A stretch of DNA of 64,000 nt from Streptomyces xanthochromogenes (lineage in GTDB: Bacteria > Actinomycetota > Actinomycetes > Streptomycetales > Streptomycetaceae), in contig NZ_BMUZ01000004.1 of the NCBI RefSeq assembly GCF_014650455.1, positions 372,001-436,000 of the forward strand, read 5' to 3'. Below, one piece after another: positions 8,825-17,220 of this stretch. A program made the position numbers and the translations under genes. The notes beneath the pieces were generated by a model, which saw only the letters and a list, made by a program, of their open reading frames with translations, was not told the origin of the DNA and searched no databases. How positions within the stretch are numbered: the stretch's first letter is position 1; each line of letters begins with the position of its first letter.

Positions 8825-9736
8825 GTGAAGGCAGTGCGTTTCAGTCGGTTCGGCGGTCCCGAGGTGCTCGAACTCGTGGACCTCCCCGATCCGCAGCCGG
8901 GCCCCGGTGAAGTCCGGATCGCGGTGCGCGCCGCCGGGGTCAACGCGAGCGACTGGAAGAAGCGCCAAGGGCAGATGGACCCGGAGCTTCCGCAGACCCT
9001 GGGCTACGAGGCGGCTGGTGTCGTCGACGTGCTCGGCGAGGGTGTTGCGGACGTGGCCCTGGGCGATCGCGTGTTCGGCTTCGCGGGGGACGGTGCGGCG
9101 CAGGCCGAACTCGCGGTGCTGTCCTTCTACGCGCCGATCCCCCGGACGCTGGACTTCCCCGCCGCTGCCGCGCTGCCCGCCGCCATCGAGACGGCCACGC
9201 GCGCGCTCGACCGGCTCGGCGTCGCGAGCGGCGGCACACTGCTCGTCAGTGGCGCCTCCGGGGCCATCGGCAGCGCGGCGGTCCAGTTCGCCGTGGCGCG
9301 CGGTGCACGGGTGATCGGCACCGCGAGTGCGGCGAACCACGCGTATCTGCGCTCGCTGGGAGCCGAGCCCGTCACCTATGGCGAGGGCCTGGTCGAGCGG
9401 GTCAGGGGACTGGCGCCCGAGGGCGTCGACCTCGCCCTCGACGTGGCCGGGAGCGGCGTCCTGCCCGACCTCGTCGAGCTCGCGGGCCGGCCGGAGCGCG
9501 TCGTGACGATCGCCGACTTCGAGGGGGCGCGGAAGTACGGCGTCGTGTTCAGCCGGGGCGACTCCGGCCGCGCGCTCCATGTGCTCGACGAGATCGGCGG
9601 CCTGATCGAGTCCGGGCGCTTCACGCCTCCGGTGGTGCGGACCTACCCGCTCGCCGAGGTTGCGGAGGCACAGCGCGCCGGTGAGGACGGGCGCGTACGC
9701 GGGAAGATCGTGCTGGTGGCCGGCTCCGGCACATGA
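8825..9736 (+). CDS. NADP-dependent zinc-less quinone oxidoreductase (MDR family)
   Basis: This 303-residue protein belongs to the medium-chain dehydrogenase/reductase superfamily in its quinone oxidoreductase branch. The N-terminal catalytic domain has VKAVRFSRFGGPEVLEL, GVNASDWKKRQG and LGYEAAGVVDVLGEGV. The cofactor domain has the Rossmann motif LLVSGASGAIGSAAVQFA. Zinc-ligand cysteines are absent, as expected for this branch. It probably reduces a quinone or enone with NADPH. GTG at 8825 is preceded by GGAG at a good distance. Confidence 0.92.
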   Translation: MKAVRFSRFGGPEVLELVDLPDPQPGPGEVRIAVRAAGVNASDWKKRQGQMDPELPQTLGYEAAGVVDVLGEGVADVALGDRVFGFAGDGAAQAELAVLSFYAPIPRTLDFPAAAALPAAIETATRALDRLGVASGGTLLVSGASGAIGSAAVQFAVARGARVIGTASAANHAYLRSLGAEPVTYGEGLVERVRGLAPEGVDLALDVAGSGVLPDLVELAGRPERVVTIADFEGARKYGVVFSRGDSGRALHVLDEIGGLIESGRFTPPVVRTYPLAEVAEAQRAGEDGRVRGKIVLVAGSGT

Positions 9737-9757
9737 CGGCGCCCGGTCGGCACGAGG

Positions 9758-9791
9758 ACGCCGCCGGGGCGTTGTCCCGCCCCGGCGGCGT
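9758..9791. terminator. Bidirectional hairpin terminator between convergent genes
   Basis: A perfect 14-bp inverted repeat encloses a 6-nt loop and extends further outward after one mismatch. It lies 21 bp past the oxidoreductase stop and between two converging genes, so it can serve both strands. Confidence 0.75.
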
Positions 9792-9879
9792 GCTCGTCCC
9801 CCAAGGAAGGGGACGGGTCGCGGCCGGGGCGGGGCAACGCGGTTGACGGCTGATTCCGCACTCGGCCCATGCCGACCAC

Positions 9880-11235
9880 TCAGACGAGTTCGGGCTGCGG
9901 CCCGGCCTGCGGTTCCAGTTTGCGTACGGGGACGGCCTGCGGCTCCCACTGCTTCGTGGTCCTGATGAAGTAGTGGATCACCGAGAACGTCGCCAGCATG
10001 AGAAGAGGACCGAATATCCAGGGGTGTTCGGCCATCGTCGTCGACAGATAGCGATACGAAACCAGGAGGGCAGTGAAGATCACCGCGCCGTACGCGACCA
10101 GTTGTGCTCCCGTCCGGTCCCAGCCGCGGGCGAGCGAACGGAGGGCCGCCTCGATCGTCAGCGCGAAAACGACTCCGGCAATGATGTCCGTACCGTAGTG
10201 GTAGCCGAATCCCAGGGTTGCGCCGAGCGTCGCGATCCACCAGAAGGCGCCCGCGATCTGCAGGAGCTTCGGGCCCTTCCGGGAATGAATGAAGATCGTG
10301 GTTGCCCATGCCGTGTGCAGGCTCGGCATGCAATTGCGAGGGGTGATCTCGTTGAACGGCATATGGTGCGGGACGCTGATGGAAGCCGAGTTGGGCCACA
10401 CATTGGCCACCGCCCAATGTCCGCCGTCCGCGCCATAGGCGAAGATGGGGCCGACCACCGGGAAGATCATGTAGAAGGCGGGCCCGAGCAGGCCGATGAC
10501 CAGGAAGGTCCGCACCAGATGATGCGCCGGGAAGCGGCGCTCGGTCGATACGTTGCGCAGCTGATAAATGGCGACAAGAACCGCGGCCACCGCGAGCTGG
10601 ATGTACACATAATCAAGGATGTGGGCGCCGATCGGGCCGGTGGATTTCACGAACCGGCCCACCAGCCAGGAGGGGTTGCCCAGGGCGTGATCGGCGGTCG
10701 CCACATACTGGTCGAGCACCGCCGGGCGGGTTTTCGACGTGATGAGGAGCCAGGCATCGCCCGTCTTGCGGCCGGCCACAAGAAGCAGTCCGAGGCCGAC
10801 GCCCTTCAGGAGCAGGACGCGTTCTTGACCGGTGCGGCGCGTGAAAGCGATGACCACGCAGGCCACGATCACCCACAATGCGCCATTGCCGAACATCATT
10901 TTGGTGTCGACGGCCCAGCGAACCAGGAAGAAGACGATGTCGATGCCGACGGCGGCCGCCATCGCGATGGCCCGCTCACGCCAGGTCAGCACCACCATCA
11001 TCAAGGCCATGCTGGCATACAGCAATGGTCCGGATTTAGGGGCGAATATGATTTCTTTCGCCTGATTTGTGATCGGCCCCGGCTGGCCGTAATGACGCGC
11101 CGCAATCTCCAGCACGATGAGGAACCCGAGGGCCACCACGACCACCGCAGCCCACATCATCGCCCGTGGTGTACGCCACGTCGACGGAATTTTGTAATTT
11201 ATTCGGGAAAACACCCGCGATGATATCGTTGTCAA
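9880..11235 (-). CDS. Membrane PAP2-family phosphatase / inositolphosphotransferase-like protein
   Basis: The polytopic membrane protein (about 450 residues) carries the two PAP2 motifs in its C-terminal half: RNCMPSLHTAW (the P-S-x-H block) and GYHYGTDIIAG (the H-Y-x-x-D block). The layout, with several N-terminal helices and the PAP2 core late, resembles AUR1-type inositol phosphorylceramide synthase-like proteins, so a lipid phosphatase or phosphotransferase acting at the membrane is likely. The start is uncertain: the frame opens at TTG 11235 with no clear ribosome binding site, and an in-frame GTG follows at 11214. Its 5' part and upstream DNA are visibly less GC-rich than the neighbours, a mild hint of different ancestry. 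Confidence 0.85.
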   Translation of the reverse strand: MTTISSRVFSRINYKIPSTWRTPRAMMWAAVVVVALGFLIVLEIAARHYGQPGPITNQAKEIIFAPKSGPLLYASMALMMVVLTWRERAIAMAAAVGIDIVFFLVRWAVDTKMMFGNGALWVIVACVVIAFTRRTGQERVLLLKGVGLGLLLVAGRKTGDAWLLITSKTRPAVLDQYVATADHALGNPSWLVGRFVKSTGPIGAHILDYVYIQLAVAAVLVAIYQLRNVSTERRFPAHHLVRTFLVIGLLGPAFYMIFPVVGPIFAYGADGGHWAVANVWPNSASISVPHHMPFNEITPRNCMPSLHTAWATTIFIHSRKGPKLLQIAGAFWWIATLGATLGFGYHYGTDIIAGVVFALTIEAALRSLARGWDRTGAQLVAYGAVIFTALLVSYRYLSTTMAEHPWIFGPLLMLATFSVIHYFIRTTKQWEPQAVPVRKLEPQAGPQPELV

Positions 11236-11310
11236 TTGTTTGGCCGATTTGCTAGATGTTGGTTAACAGGTCACTCTTCGTACTGGCTCGGTTCGTCATC
11301 GTGATGTAGT

Positions 11311-11336
11311 GGCGCCGATGACGGGGTCATCAGCGC
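11311..11336 (-). terminator. Probable hairpin terminator after the NmrA-like gene
   Basis: Arms of about 12 bp (11311-11322 and 11325/6-11336) pair with one mismatch around a GGG loop, roughly 85 nt downstream of the NmrA-like stop codon and upstream of the PAP2 gene. Confidence 0.5.
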
Positions 11337-11421
11337 CGATCATGTTATCCGAGTGGTGTGGGTGGGTTTCGCTGGTCATGGGTGAGCTCGTGCCCGCCCA
11401 TCACGCAATGGCCCGCCGTAC

Positions 11422-12303
11422 TCACGACGCGTCGTCGAGGCGCCGCCTGAGGTGGTCATACGCCCAGGCCGCGAGAGTGGTCGCGGTGGTGGTGCGGACC
11501 GTGCGGTGCTGTTCGGGTACGAAGTCCTCCCGAAGGCCGGTCGACATGCCGAGCACGGACTCGACCATTCCGTCGGGCATTCCGGCGCGCTGGAGCTGGG
11601 CGCGCATCGCGTCGTCCGTGATGCGCTCGACGACGATCCGCCGGCCGGTGGCCGCGGTGAGGATCTCCGCGACCTGGTGCCAGCTGAGATCGGCGGGTCC
11701 GTGCACCGCCTGCACACTGCGCCCGGACCACGCCGACGACAGGAGGCGGGTGACGGCCACCTCCGCGATGTCGCGCGGCGCCACCCAGGCCATGGGCTGG
11801 TCCAGCGGCAGGACCACCTGGAGGCGGCCGGCCCGTACCGCGTCGAGCTGGAGTTCCAGGTTGGTGAAGAAGTAGCCGCAGCGAAGGTGCGTGACGTCGA
11901 CGCCGGTGTCGTCGAGGGCGGTCTCCGTGAGCGCCAGCCCGTCGATCTCGCCGGCGCCGTGCCGTTTCTCGGCCCCCACGCTGCTCTGGAAGACGACCCG
12001 GCCGATGCCGTTCTCCGTGACGGCCCGTACGACGCTGGTGGTCGCACGGGCGTAGTCGGCGAGCGGGTCGCCGCTCGCGGTGCTCGGGTCGACCCAGAAC
12101 AGGGCGTCGACACCGCGCGTGGCGGCGACGACCGTGTCGGCGTCGTACTGGTCGACCCGTACCGCGTCCACCTCGTCCCGGACCTCGGGGGCCAGTCGGG
12201 CGGGGTCACGGAGCAGGACACGCGGCCGGACACCGGCCCGGACCAGTGTCGCGACCACATGGCGGCCGACGTTGCCGGTCGGCGTCGTGACGGCGATCTG
12301 CAT
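11422..12303 (-). CDS. NmrA-like NAD(P)-binding atypical SDR
   Basis: The 293-residue protein begins with the atypical-SDR glycine motif (TTPTGNVGRHVV) and proceeds through a Rossmann fold with ALFWVDPST and VVFQSSVGAEKRHG, as in NmrA/ytfG-type proteins. These lack the classical Tyr-Lys pair and often act as redox sensors or NADPH-binding reductases. GGAGGAAG precedes the ATG at 12303; longer frames lack this support. The function is not determined further. Confidence 0.88.
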   Translation of the reverse strand: MQIAVTTPTGNVGRHVVATLVRAGVRPRVLLRDPARLAPEVRDEVDAVRVDQYDADTVVAATRGVDALFWVDPSTASGDPLADYARATTSVVRAVTENGIGRVVFQSSVGAEKRHGAGEIDGLALTETALDDTGVDVTHLRCGYFFTNLELQLDAVRAGRLQVVLPLDQPMAWVAPRDIAEVAVTRLLSSAWSGRSVQAVHGPADLSWHQVAEILTAATGRRIVVERITDDAMRAQLQRAGMPDGMVESVLGMSTGLREDFVPEQHRTVRTTTATTLAAWAYDHLRRRLDDAS

Positions 12304-12450
12304 GGCTTCCTCCCATTCGATGTCTGCGGGGGCCGGCAGTGCGGGCACTGCCGGTCCTGCTGGTTCGGCGATGGCTTGGACCACCGCGGCTACCCGGCCC
12401 AGGCTAGGAGCAGAGGCGGACGGCACCTGTCCTACTCGGGTCGGCGTCGG

Positions 12451-13596
12451 TCACCGTGCCGTGGGCAGCAGTCGCGTCTCGGCCGCGGGGAGCTTGGCCC
12501 ACCAGTGGTGATAGCGGCTGTAGGGCGTGGTCTCGCGGCCGTCGAGGAGTCCGGCCAGAGCCTCGGCCTCCTCGGCGAGCCCGTCCCAGACGGCCCGCGT
12601 CAGCGGATGGAAGGCCGTCACCTCGACGCCCTCGGGCGTGGGCCGCCACACTCCGGCGACATACCCGTCGACCAGCAGAGTCGGCAGGACGTCGCCGTTG
12701 GTCCGGATCACCGAGGGGCGGTACGCGGGCGGAATCATCCGGTCGCGGTCGGCATGGGCGAGCAGGACGCTGTCCCACATGGCCATGAGGCGGGGCGGGG
12801 CCGGGGTGTCCGCGCAGGGCCGAGGTGCGTCGGGCAGGTCGTACAGGGCGAGCCCGTCCGGGCCCTGCAGTTGCTCGACGTCGCCGTCCGGAGCCGTCAT
12901 GACGTGACGGACGGTCGACCGGCGCATCATCAGGAACTGGGCCGCGTCCGCCACCGAAGCGGGACCGAAGCCGGCCAAGTACCGCAGGATCAGGGCCCGT
13001 AGCGCCTGCATGTCCGGCTCGCGTCCGGCGACCGCGGGCGCCGGATCGGCCGCGACGAACGACGGCCGATGGCCGAAGGACCAAGGCGGCGCCGTCGGCG
13101 CGTGCTGCAGCGGCGCGTACGCCCTCAGCCCCCACCAGCCCCCGTCCCCGCGCTCGGCGCCGAGCCGCTCCTGGACCCACGCCCGCATCTCGGCCATGGT
13201 GCGGGGCCGGTCGGCGAAGGCCAGCAGCTCCGGCACCAGTTCCTCGGCATCCGCCGGCGTCAGCCCTGCCGCGGCGAAGCGGTATCCGAGGCGGGACGCG
13301 TACAGCGTCGGCTGCATCGCCGCGCGGAAGACCGGATAGTCCTCGGCGAGCACGGCGTGCAGCGTGATGCGCATCAGGGTCGCCTTGACCACTCCGCGGC
13401 GCGCGAAGGCCTCGTCGAGCTCGGCCGGGTCGAAGCCGGCGAGCCGGTTCCAGAGCGCGATGTACGGGGACGCCGGATGCTGGGCCTGCAGCGCGACGAG
13501 CTGCCTCAACCCTTCGGGGACACTCAACTGTGCTCGTTCCAGAAGGAGTTGACGACTCAGGGTGGCCCGGTTGAGTGCACGCTCGGTGACCTTCAT
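12451..13596 (-). CDS. Winged-helix DNA-binding domain protein (YcaQ/HTH_42 family)
   Basis: The 381-residue protein resembles the actinobacterial winged-helix family (HTH_42) related to the crosslink-repair glycosylase YcaQ/AlkX: an N-terminal RATLSRQLLLERA, the LVALQAQHP block, and a C-terminal domain with VLPTLLVDGYVAGVW. Family members contain tandem winged helices and bind DNA, and some excise damaged bases. The usual name is winged helix DNA-binding domain-containing protein. ATG at 13596 matches the family N-terminus; the ribosome binding site is poor. Confidence 0.85.
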   Translation of the reverse strand: MKVTERALNRATLSRQLLLERAQLSVPEGLRQLVALQAQHPASPYIALWNRLAGFDPAELDEAFARRGVVKATLMRITLHAVLAEDYPVFRAAMQPTLYASRLGYRFAAAGLTPADAEELVPELLAFADRPRTMAEMRAWVQERLGAERGDGGWWGLRAYAPLQHAPTAPPWSFGHRPSFVAADPAPAVAGREPDMQALRALILRYLAGFGPASVADAAQFLMMRRSTVRHVMTAPDGDVEQLQGPDGLALYDLPDAPRPCADTPAPPRLMAMWDSVLLAHADRDRMIPPAYRPSVIRTNGDVLPTLLVDGYVAGVWRPTPEGVEVTAFHPLTRAVWDGLAEEAEALAGLLDGRETTPYSRYHHWWAKLPAAETRLLPTAR

Positions 13597-13861
13597 GGCC
13601 CGGATTCTGCCGCAGCCGGTCCCACCCGTCCCGTAGCGCTCCACCGGAACTGCATGCCGCCGCGGTAGGGATGCGCACGGCTTCCGGGCGCCGGGCGCAA
13701 GGCAATGAACAGGTCAAGCGCTTCCCAACCAGGTCAAGATTCGCGGAGATATGGAATTCATAAGAGCCCGCCGGAATAGTCGCCTGGGGAAACGGGTTCA
13801 AGACACACGTACCCCGCCCAGGGGCCGCCGCCGACCTTACTCAGCCTCCGGAGGCTCCCTC

Positions 13862-15598
13862 ATGTCCCAGCCGACGACCGACCAACAGGCCGCGCCACGC
13901 GGCATACGTGGTGTCGTCCCCGTCCTCGCCTTCGCCGGCATCACGGTCGCGGTGATGCAGACCCTGCTCGTGCCGGTCATCAAGGACCTGCCGGAGCTGC
14001 TCAGTACCTCACCGTCCAACGCCACCTGGGTCATGACCTCGACGCTGCTCGCCGGCGCCGTGGCCACGCCGATCATGGGCCGGCTCGGCGATCTGAACGG
14101 CAAGCGCCGCATGCTCCTGGTCAGCCTCGCCATCATGGTGATCGGCTCGCTGATCGCCGGCTTCACCGACCAACTCGTCGTGATGATCGTCGGCCGTGCC
14201 CTCCAGGGCTTCGCGATGGGCGCCATCCCGCTCGGCATCGGCCTGATGCGCGACGAGCTGCCCCGCGAGAAGCTCGGCTCCGCGATGGCCCTGATGAGCT
14301 CCTCCATAGGCGTCGGCGGCGGACTCGCGCTGCCGGCCGCCGCCCTGATCGCCCAGCACGCCGACTGGCACGCCCTGTTCTTCAGTTCGGCGGGCCTGGG
14401 CGTGGTGGCCATCGTGCTCACCCTCTTCTTCGTGCCGGAGAGCAGGGTCAAGGCGGAGGGCACGTTCGACGTGCTCGGCGCACTCGGCCTCTCCGCGGGT
14501 CTGGTCCTGCTGCTGCTTCCGATCACCAAGGGCAGCGACTGGGGCTGGGGTTCGGCCACCACGCTCGGTCTGCTCGGCGCGGCGGTCCTGGTCCTCGTCC
14601 TGTGGGGCGTGATGGAGCTGCGCGTCAAGGCGCCGCTGGTGAACCTGCGCACCACCGCGCGGCGCGAGGTGCTGCTCACCAACCTCGCCTCCACGATGGT
14701 CGGCGTCGCCTTCTACGCCATCTCCCTCGTACTCCCCCAGCTGCTCCAGCTGCCCTCCGCCACCGGATACGGCCTCGGTCAGTCGATGGTCGTAGCCGGT
14801 CTGTGCGTGGCTCCGCTCGGCCTGACGATGATGCTGACGGCCCCGGTCTACGCACGTCTCTCGGCCAAGTACGGCCCGAAGACCACCCTCATCCTCGGCA
14901 TGCTGATCATCGCGGTCGGCTACGGGGCGGGCCTCGGCCTGATGAGCGCGGCCTGGCAGACCATCATCATCTCGGTCGTCGTCGGCGCGGGCATCGGCCT
15001 GGCCTACTCCTCGCTCCCGGCACTGATCATCGGCGCGGTCGACCCGTCCGAGACCGGCGCGGCCAACGGCCTCAACACCCTGATGCGATCGATCGGTACG
15101 TCGGTTTCGAGCGCCGTCATCGGCATGGTGCTCGCCAACACCTCGCAGAACTTCGGTTCGGTCGCGCTGCCGACCATGCACGGCTTCCGCGTCTCGTTCC
15201 TGATCGCCACGGCCGCGGTCGCCGGCGGTCTCGCGCTCGCCGTCTTCCTGCCCAAGGGCCGCCCCGCGGCCAAGCCGCAGCTGCGGGCCAGCAGCGAGGA
15301 GGACGCGGCGCTGGAACGGGCCACCGAGGCGCTGGCCGCCTTCCACGGCCGGGTCGTCGGCGCGTCCGGCGCCCCCGTCGCTCGTGCCAAGGTCACGCTG
15401 ATCGACCGGCACGGCCGCCAGGCCGGCTCCGCGCACACCGACGAGAGCGGCCGGTACGCGGTGCCGGTCCCGCGGGGCGGCGCCTACGTCCTGGCCGCGA
15501 CGGCCACGGGCCACGCGCCGCTGGCGTCCTCGGCCACCCACCACGGCGGTGAGGGTCCGGTCACCGTCGACCTGGCGCTGCCGGTGCCCGCTCTGTAG
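13862..15598 (+). CDS. MFS drug exporter with C-terminal carboxypeptidase-regulatory-like domain
   Basis: The first ~480 residues are a DHA2-type MFS exporter with about 14 transmembrane helices, including the motif GRLGDLNGKRRM and a typical GLNTLMRSIGTSVSSAVIGM segment late in the protein. After an acidic linker the last ~90 residues form a separate Ig-like fold of the carboxypeptidase regulatory-like type: GRVVGASGAPVARAKVTL, then GSAHTDESGRYAVPVP and a Y-x-L-x-A-x-A strand. That tail is extra to the transporter and may sit on either face of the membrane. GGAGG precedes ATG 13862. It is probably an antibiotic or metabolite exporter of unknown substrate. See findings for the fusion. Confidence 0.9.
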   Translation: MSQPTTDQQAAPRGIRGVVPVLAFAGITVAVMQTLLVPVIKDLPELLSTSPSNATWVMTSTLLAGAVATPIMGRLGDLNGKRRMLLVSLAIMVIGSLIAGFTDQLVVMIVGRALQGFAMGAIPLGIGLMRDELPREKLGSAMALMSSSIGVGGGLALPAAALIAQHADWHALFFSSAGLGVVAIVLTLFFVPESRVKAEGTFDVLGALGLSAGLVLLLLPITKGSDWGWGSATTLGLLGAAVLVLVLWGVMELRVKAPLVNLRTTARREVLLTNLASTMVGVAFYAISLVLPQLLQLPSATGYGLGQSMVVAGLCVAPLGLTMMLTAPVYARLSAKYGPKTTLILGMLIIAVGYGAGLGLMSAAWQTIIISVVVGAGIGLAYSSLPALIIGAVDPSETGAANGLNTLMRSIGTSVSSAVIGMVLANTSQNFGSVALPTMHGFRVSFLIATAAVAGGLALAVFLPKGRPAAKPQLRASSEEDAALERATEALAAFHGRVVGASGAPVARAKVTLIDRHGRQAGSAHTDESGRYAVPVPRGGAYVLAATATGHAPLASSATHHGGEGPVTVDLALPVPAL

Positions 15599-15656
15599 CG
15601 GCCCCGATCACGCGGCGGGCCGGTGCGCGATCCCGGTCCGCAGGCACTGGCGAGCA

Positions 15657-15713
15657 GGGCGTGAGGCCCTCGGCCGGGCGGGACCAGCCCGCTTGCCCGA
15701 GGGCCTCACGCCT
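15657..15713. terminator. Bidirectional terminator between two convergent MFS genes
   Basis: A perfect 15-bp inverted repeat (15659-15673 with 15697-15711), with a smaller inner stem and a TTTT on the rightward strand, lies between two converging MFS genes. The right arm overlaps the stop end of the leftward gene. Confidence 0.8.
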
Positions 15714-16899
15714 TTTCCGGTACGGGCCGCCGGAGCAGGTAGACGGCCGCGAAGCAGGCCAGCACCGCCATGCAGCCGATGAACACGAGACCCGCCCCTT
15801 CCAGGCCGAGCGGGCCCACCAGGACGCCCACCCCGATCACCGGCACCGAGATGCCCGTGTAGGCGACCACGAACAGGGTGGAGATCACCGCCGCGCGATG
15901 GCGCTCGGGGGACGCCTGGGCCACCGCGGACAGCGCCGCACGGAACGTCAGCCCCTGTCCGAAGCCACCGACCAGCGCGCTCAGCACGATCAGCACCAGC
16001 AGGTCCCAGCGGAGCGCGCCCGCGAGGAGCGCGAGCCCGGCCAGCAGCGCGGCACATCCCGCGGGCAGCGAACGCCGCAGGCCCACCCTGCCGACGGCCA
16101 ACTGCCCGCCGGTCGAGGCGAAGAAGGCCAGCGCGACGACAAGACCGCTCGCGGCGTGGTTGGAGACGTCGAGGGACTTCGCGAGGAAGGCGGGGCTCAC
16201 CGAGGTGAACACCCCGAACAGCGCGAACCCCACGAAGGACGCGACGGCCGCGGGCACGAACAACGGCCGCACCCGCGCGGGCAGCCCCGGGCGCTGCGGC
16301 CGCGCACTGCTGAGGCGCTGTGGCTCCCGTACGGTCTCCGGGAGCCACAGCACCACCGCGGCCGAGGCGGCCACCAGGGCCAGGTGCACGATGAACGGCA
16401 GGGACAGCGGGTGGCCGGCGTACTGCGCGAGCAGTCCGGCGAGCAGGGGGCCGCAGCCGAGGCCGCCCATGTTGGCGGCCGTCGCCACGAACGTGGCGCG
16501 TGCGGCCCCGTGGCGTGGTGCCAGGTCCATGACGTACGCCGTGGCGGCCCCGGTGAACAGACCCGCCGAAAGACCCGAGAAGAGCCGGCCCGCGTACAGC
16601 CAGGCGAGGCCGTCGGCCCACAGGAAGCAGGCCGCGCTCGCGGCCGCGAAGCCCAGGCCGCACAGCAGCACCGGCCTCCTGCCCACGGTGTCCGAGACAT
16701 TGCCCGCGAGCAGGAGCACGCCGATGACCCCGAAGGCGTACACGGCGTACACGATCGTGACCGTCAGCTCGGAGAAGCCGAACTTGTCCTGATAGAGGCC
16801 GTAGAGGGGGGTCGGGAGTGTGGTGCCCGCCATGCACACGGCGAACACCGCCCCGCTGAGCAGGCATTGACGCCATCCTCGAAGATCACCGTCGTCCAT
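15706..16899 (-). CDS. MFS transporter (12-TM)
   Basis: The 397-residue MFS protein has roughly 12 hydrophobic segments, an N-terminal TTLPTPLYGLYQDKFG block and the loop 2-3 motif NVSDTVGRRPVLL. It resembles exporters of the sugar/drug efflux type, but no substrate is evident. The start is taken at ATG 16899 (MDDGDLRGW). There is no ribosome binding site in front of it, so translation may begin from a leaderless transcript or slightly upstream. Confidence 0.87.
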   Translation of the reverse strand: MDDGDLRGWRQCLLSGAVFAVCMAGTTLPTPLYGLYQDKFGFSELTVTIVYAVYAFGVIGVLLLAGNVSDTVGRRPVLLCGLGFAAASAACFLWADGLAWLYAGRLFSGLSAGLFTGAATAYVMDLAPRHGAARATFVATAANMGGLGCGPLLAGLLAQYAGHPLSLPFIVHLALVAASAAVVLWLPETVREPQRLSSARPQRPGLPARVRPLFVPAAVASFVGFALFGVFTSVSPAFLAKSLDVSNHAASGLVVALAFFASTGGQLAVGRVGLRRSLPAGCAALLAGLALLAGALRWDLLVLIVLSALVGGFGQGLTFRAALSAVAQASPERHRAAVISTLFVVAYTGISVPVIGVGVLVGPLGLEGAGLVFIGCMAVLACFAAVYLLRRPVPEKA

Positions 16900-17220
16900 G
16901 GCACTGACGGTAACGCCGCGGACCGCCCGGCTCCGGCCGGGGTGACGGGGCGCGCCGCCGTGTTCCCGGACCCGGCGGCGATGTCGGTGGGGCGTGCGGC
17001 CGTCCGCAGCACGATCGTCCCGCCCGATTCCCTGTTGCCCCGCGCCGCATCCTGCCGACGGCGCCGCTGCACGAGGTGTTCGCTCAGGCGTGGGAGCGGC
17101 TGTGCGCGGCGAGGGAGGGCGGGCCCTCCTGACCTCTCTCGCCCGGGATGTGGTGTGCTGCAACTCCCCTTTCAAGCAAGGGACGTTGAGGCACACCGCG
17201 TCCCACTCCGGGGCATCGCG
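16900..17220. other. Intergenic region with no supported gene
   Basis: This 321-bp stretch lies upstream of one leftward MFS gene and downstream of another. It should hold the promoter of the former. A rightward frame ending at 17131 has a plausible-looking C-terminus but no start or ribosome binding site. I see no confident promoter, terminator or repeat. Confidence 0.4.

Noticed and set aside
16994..17131. A possible gene remnant ending LHEVFAQAWERLCAAREGGPS on the + strand
   Set aside because: No start codon with ribosome binding site and no identifiable family; the C-terminus alone is not enough to call a gene.
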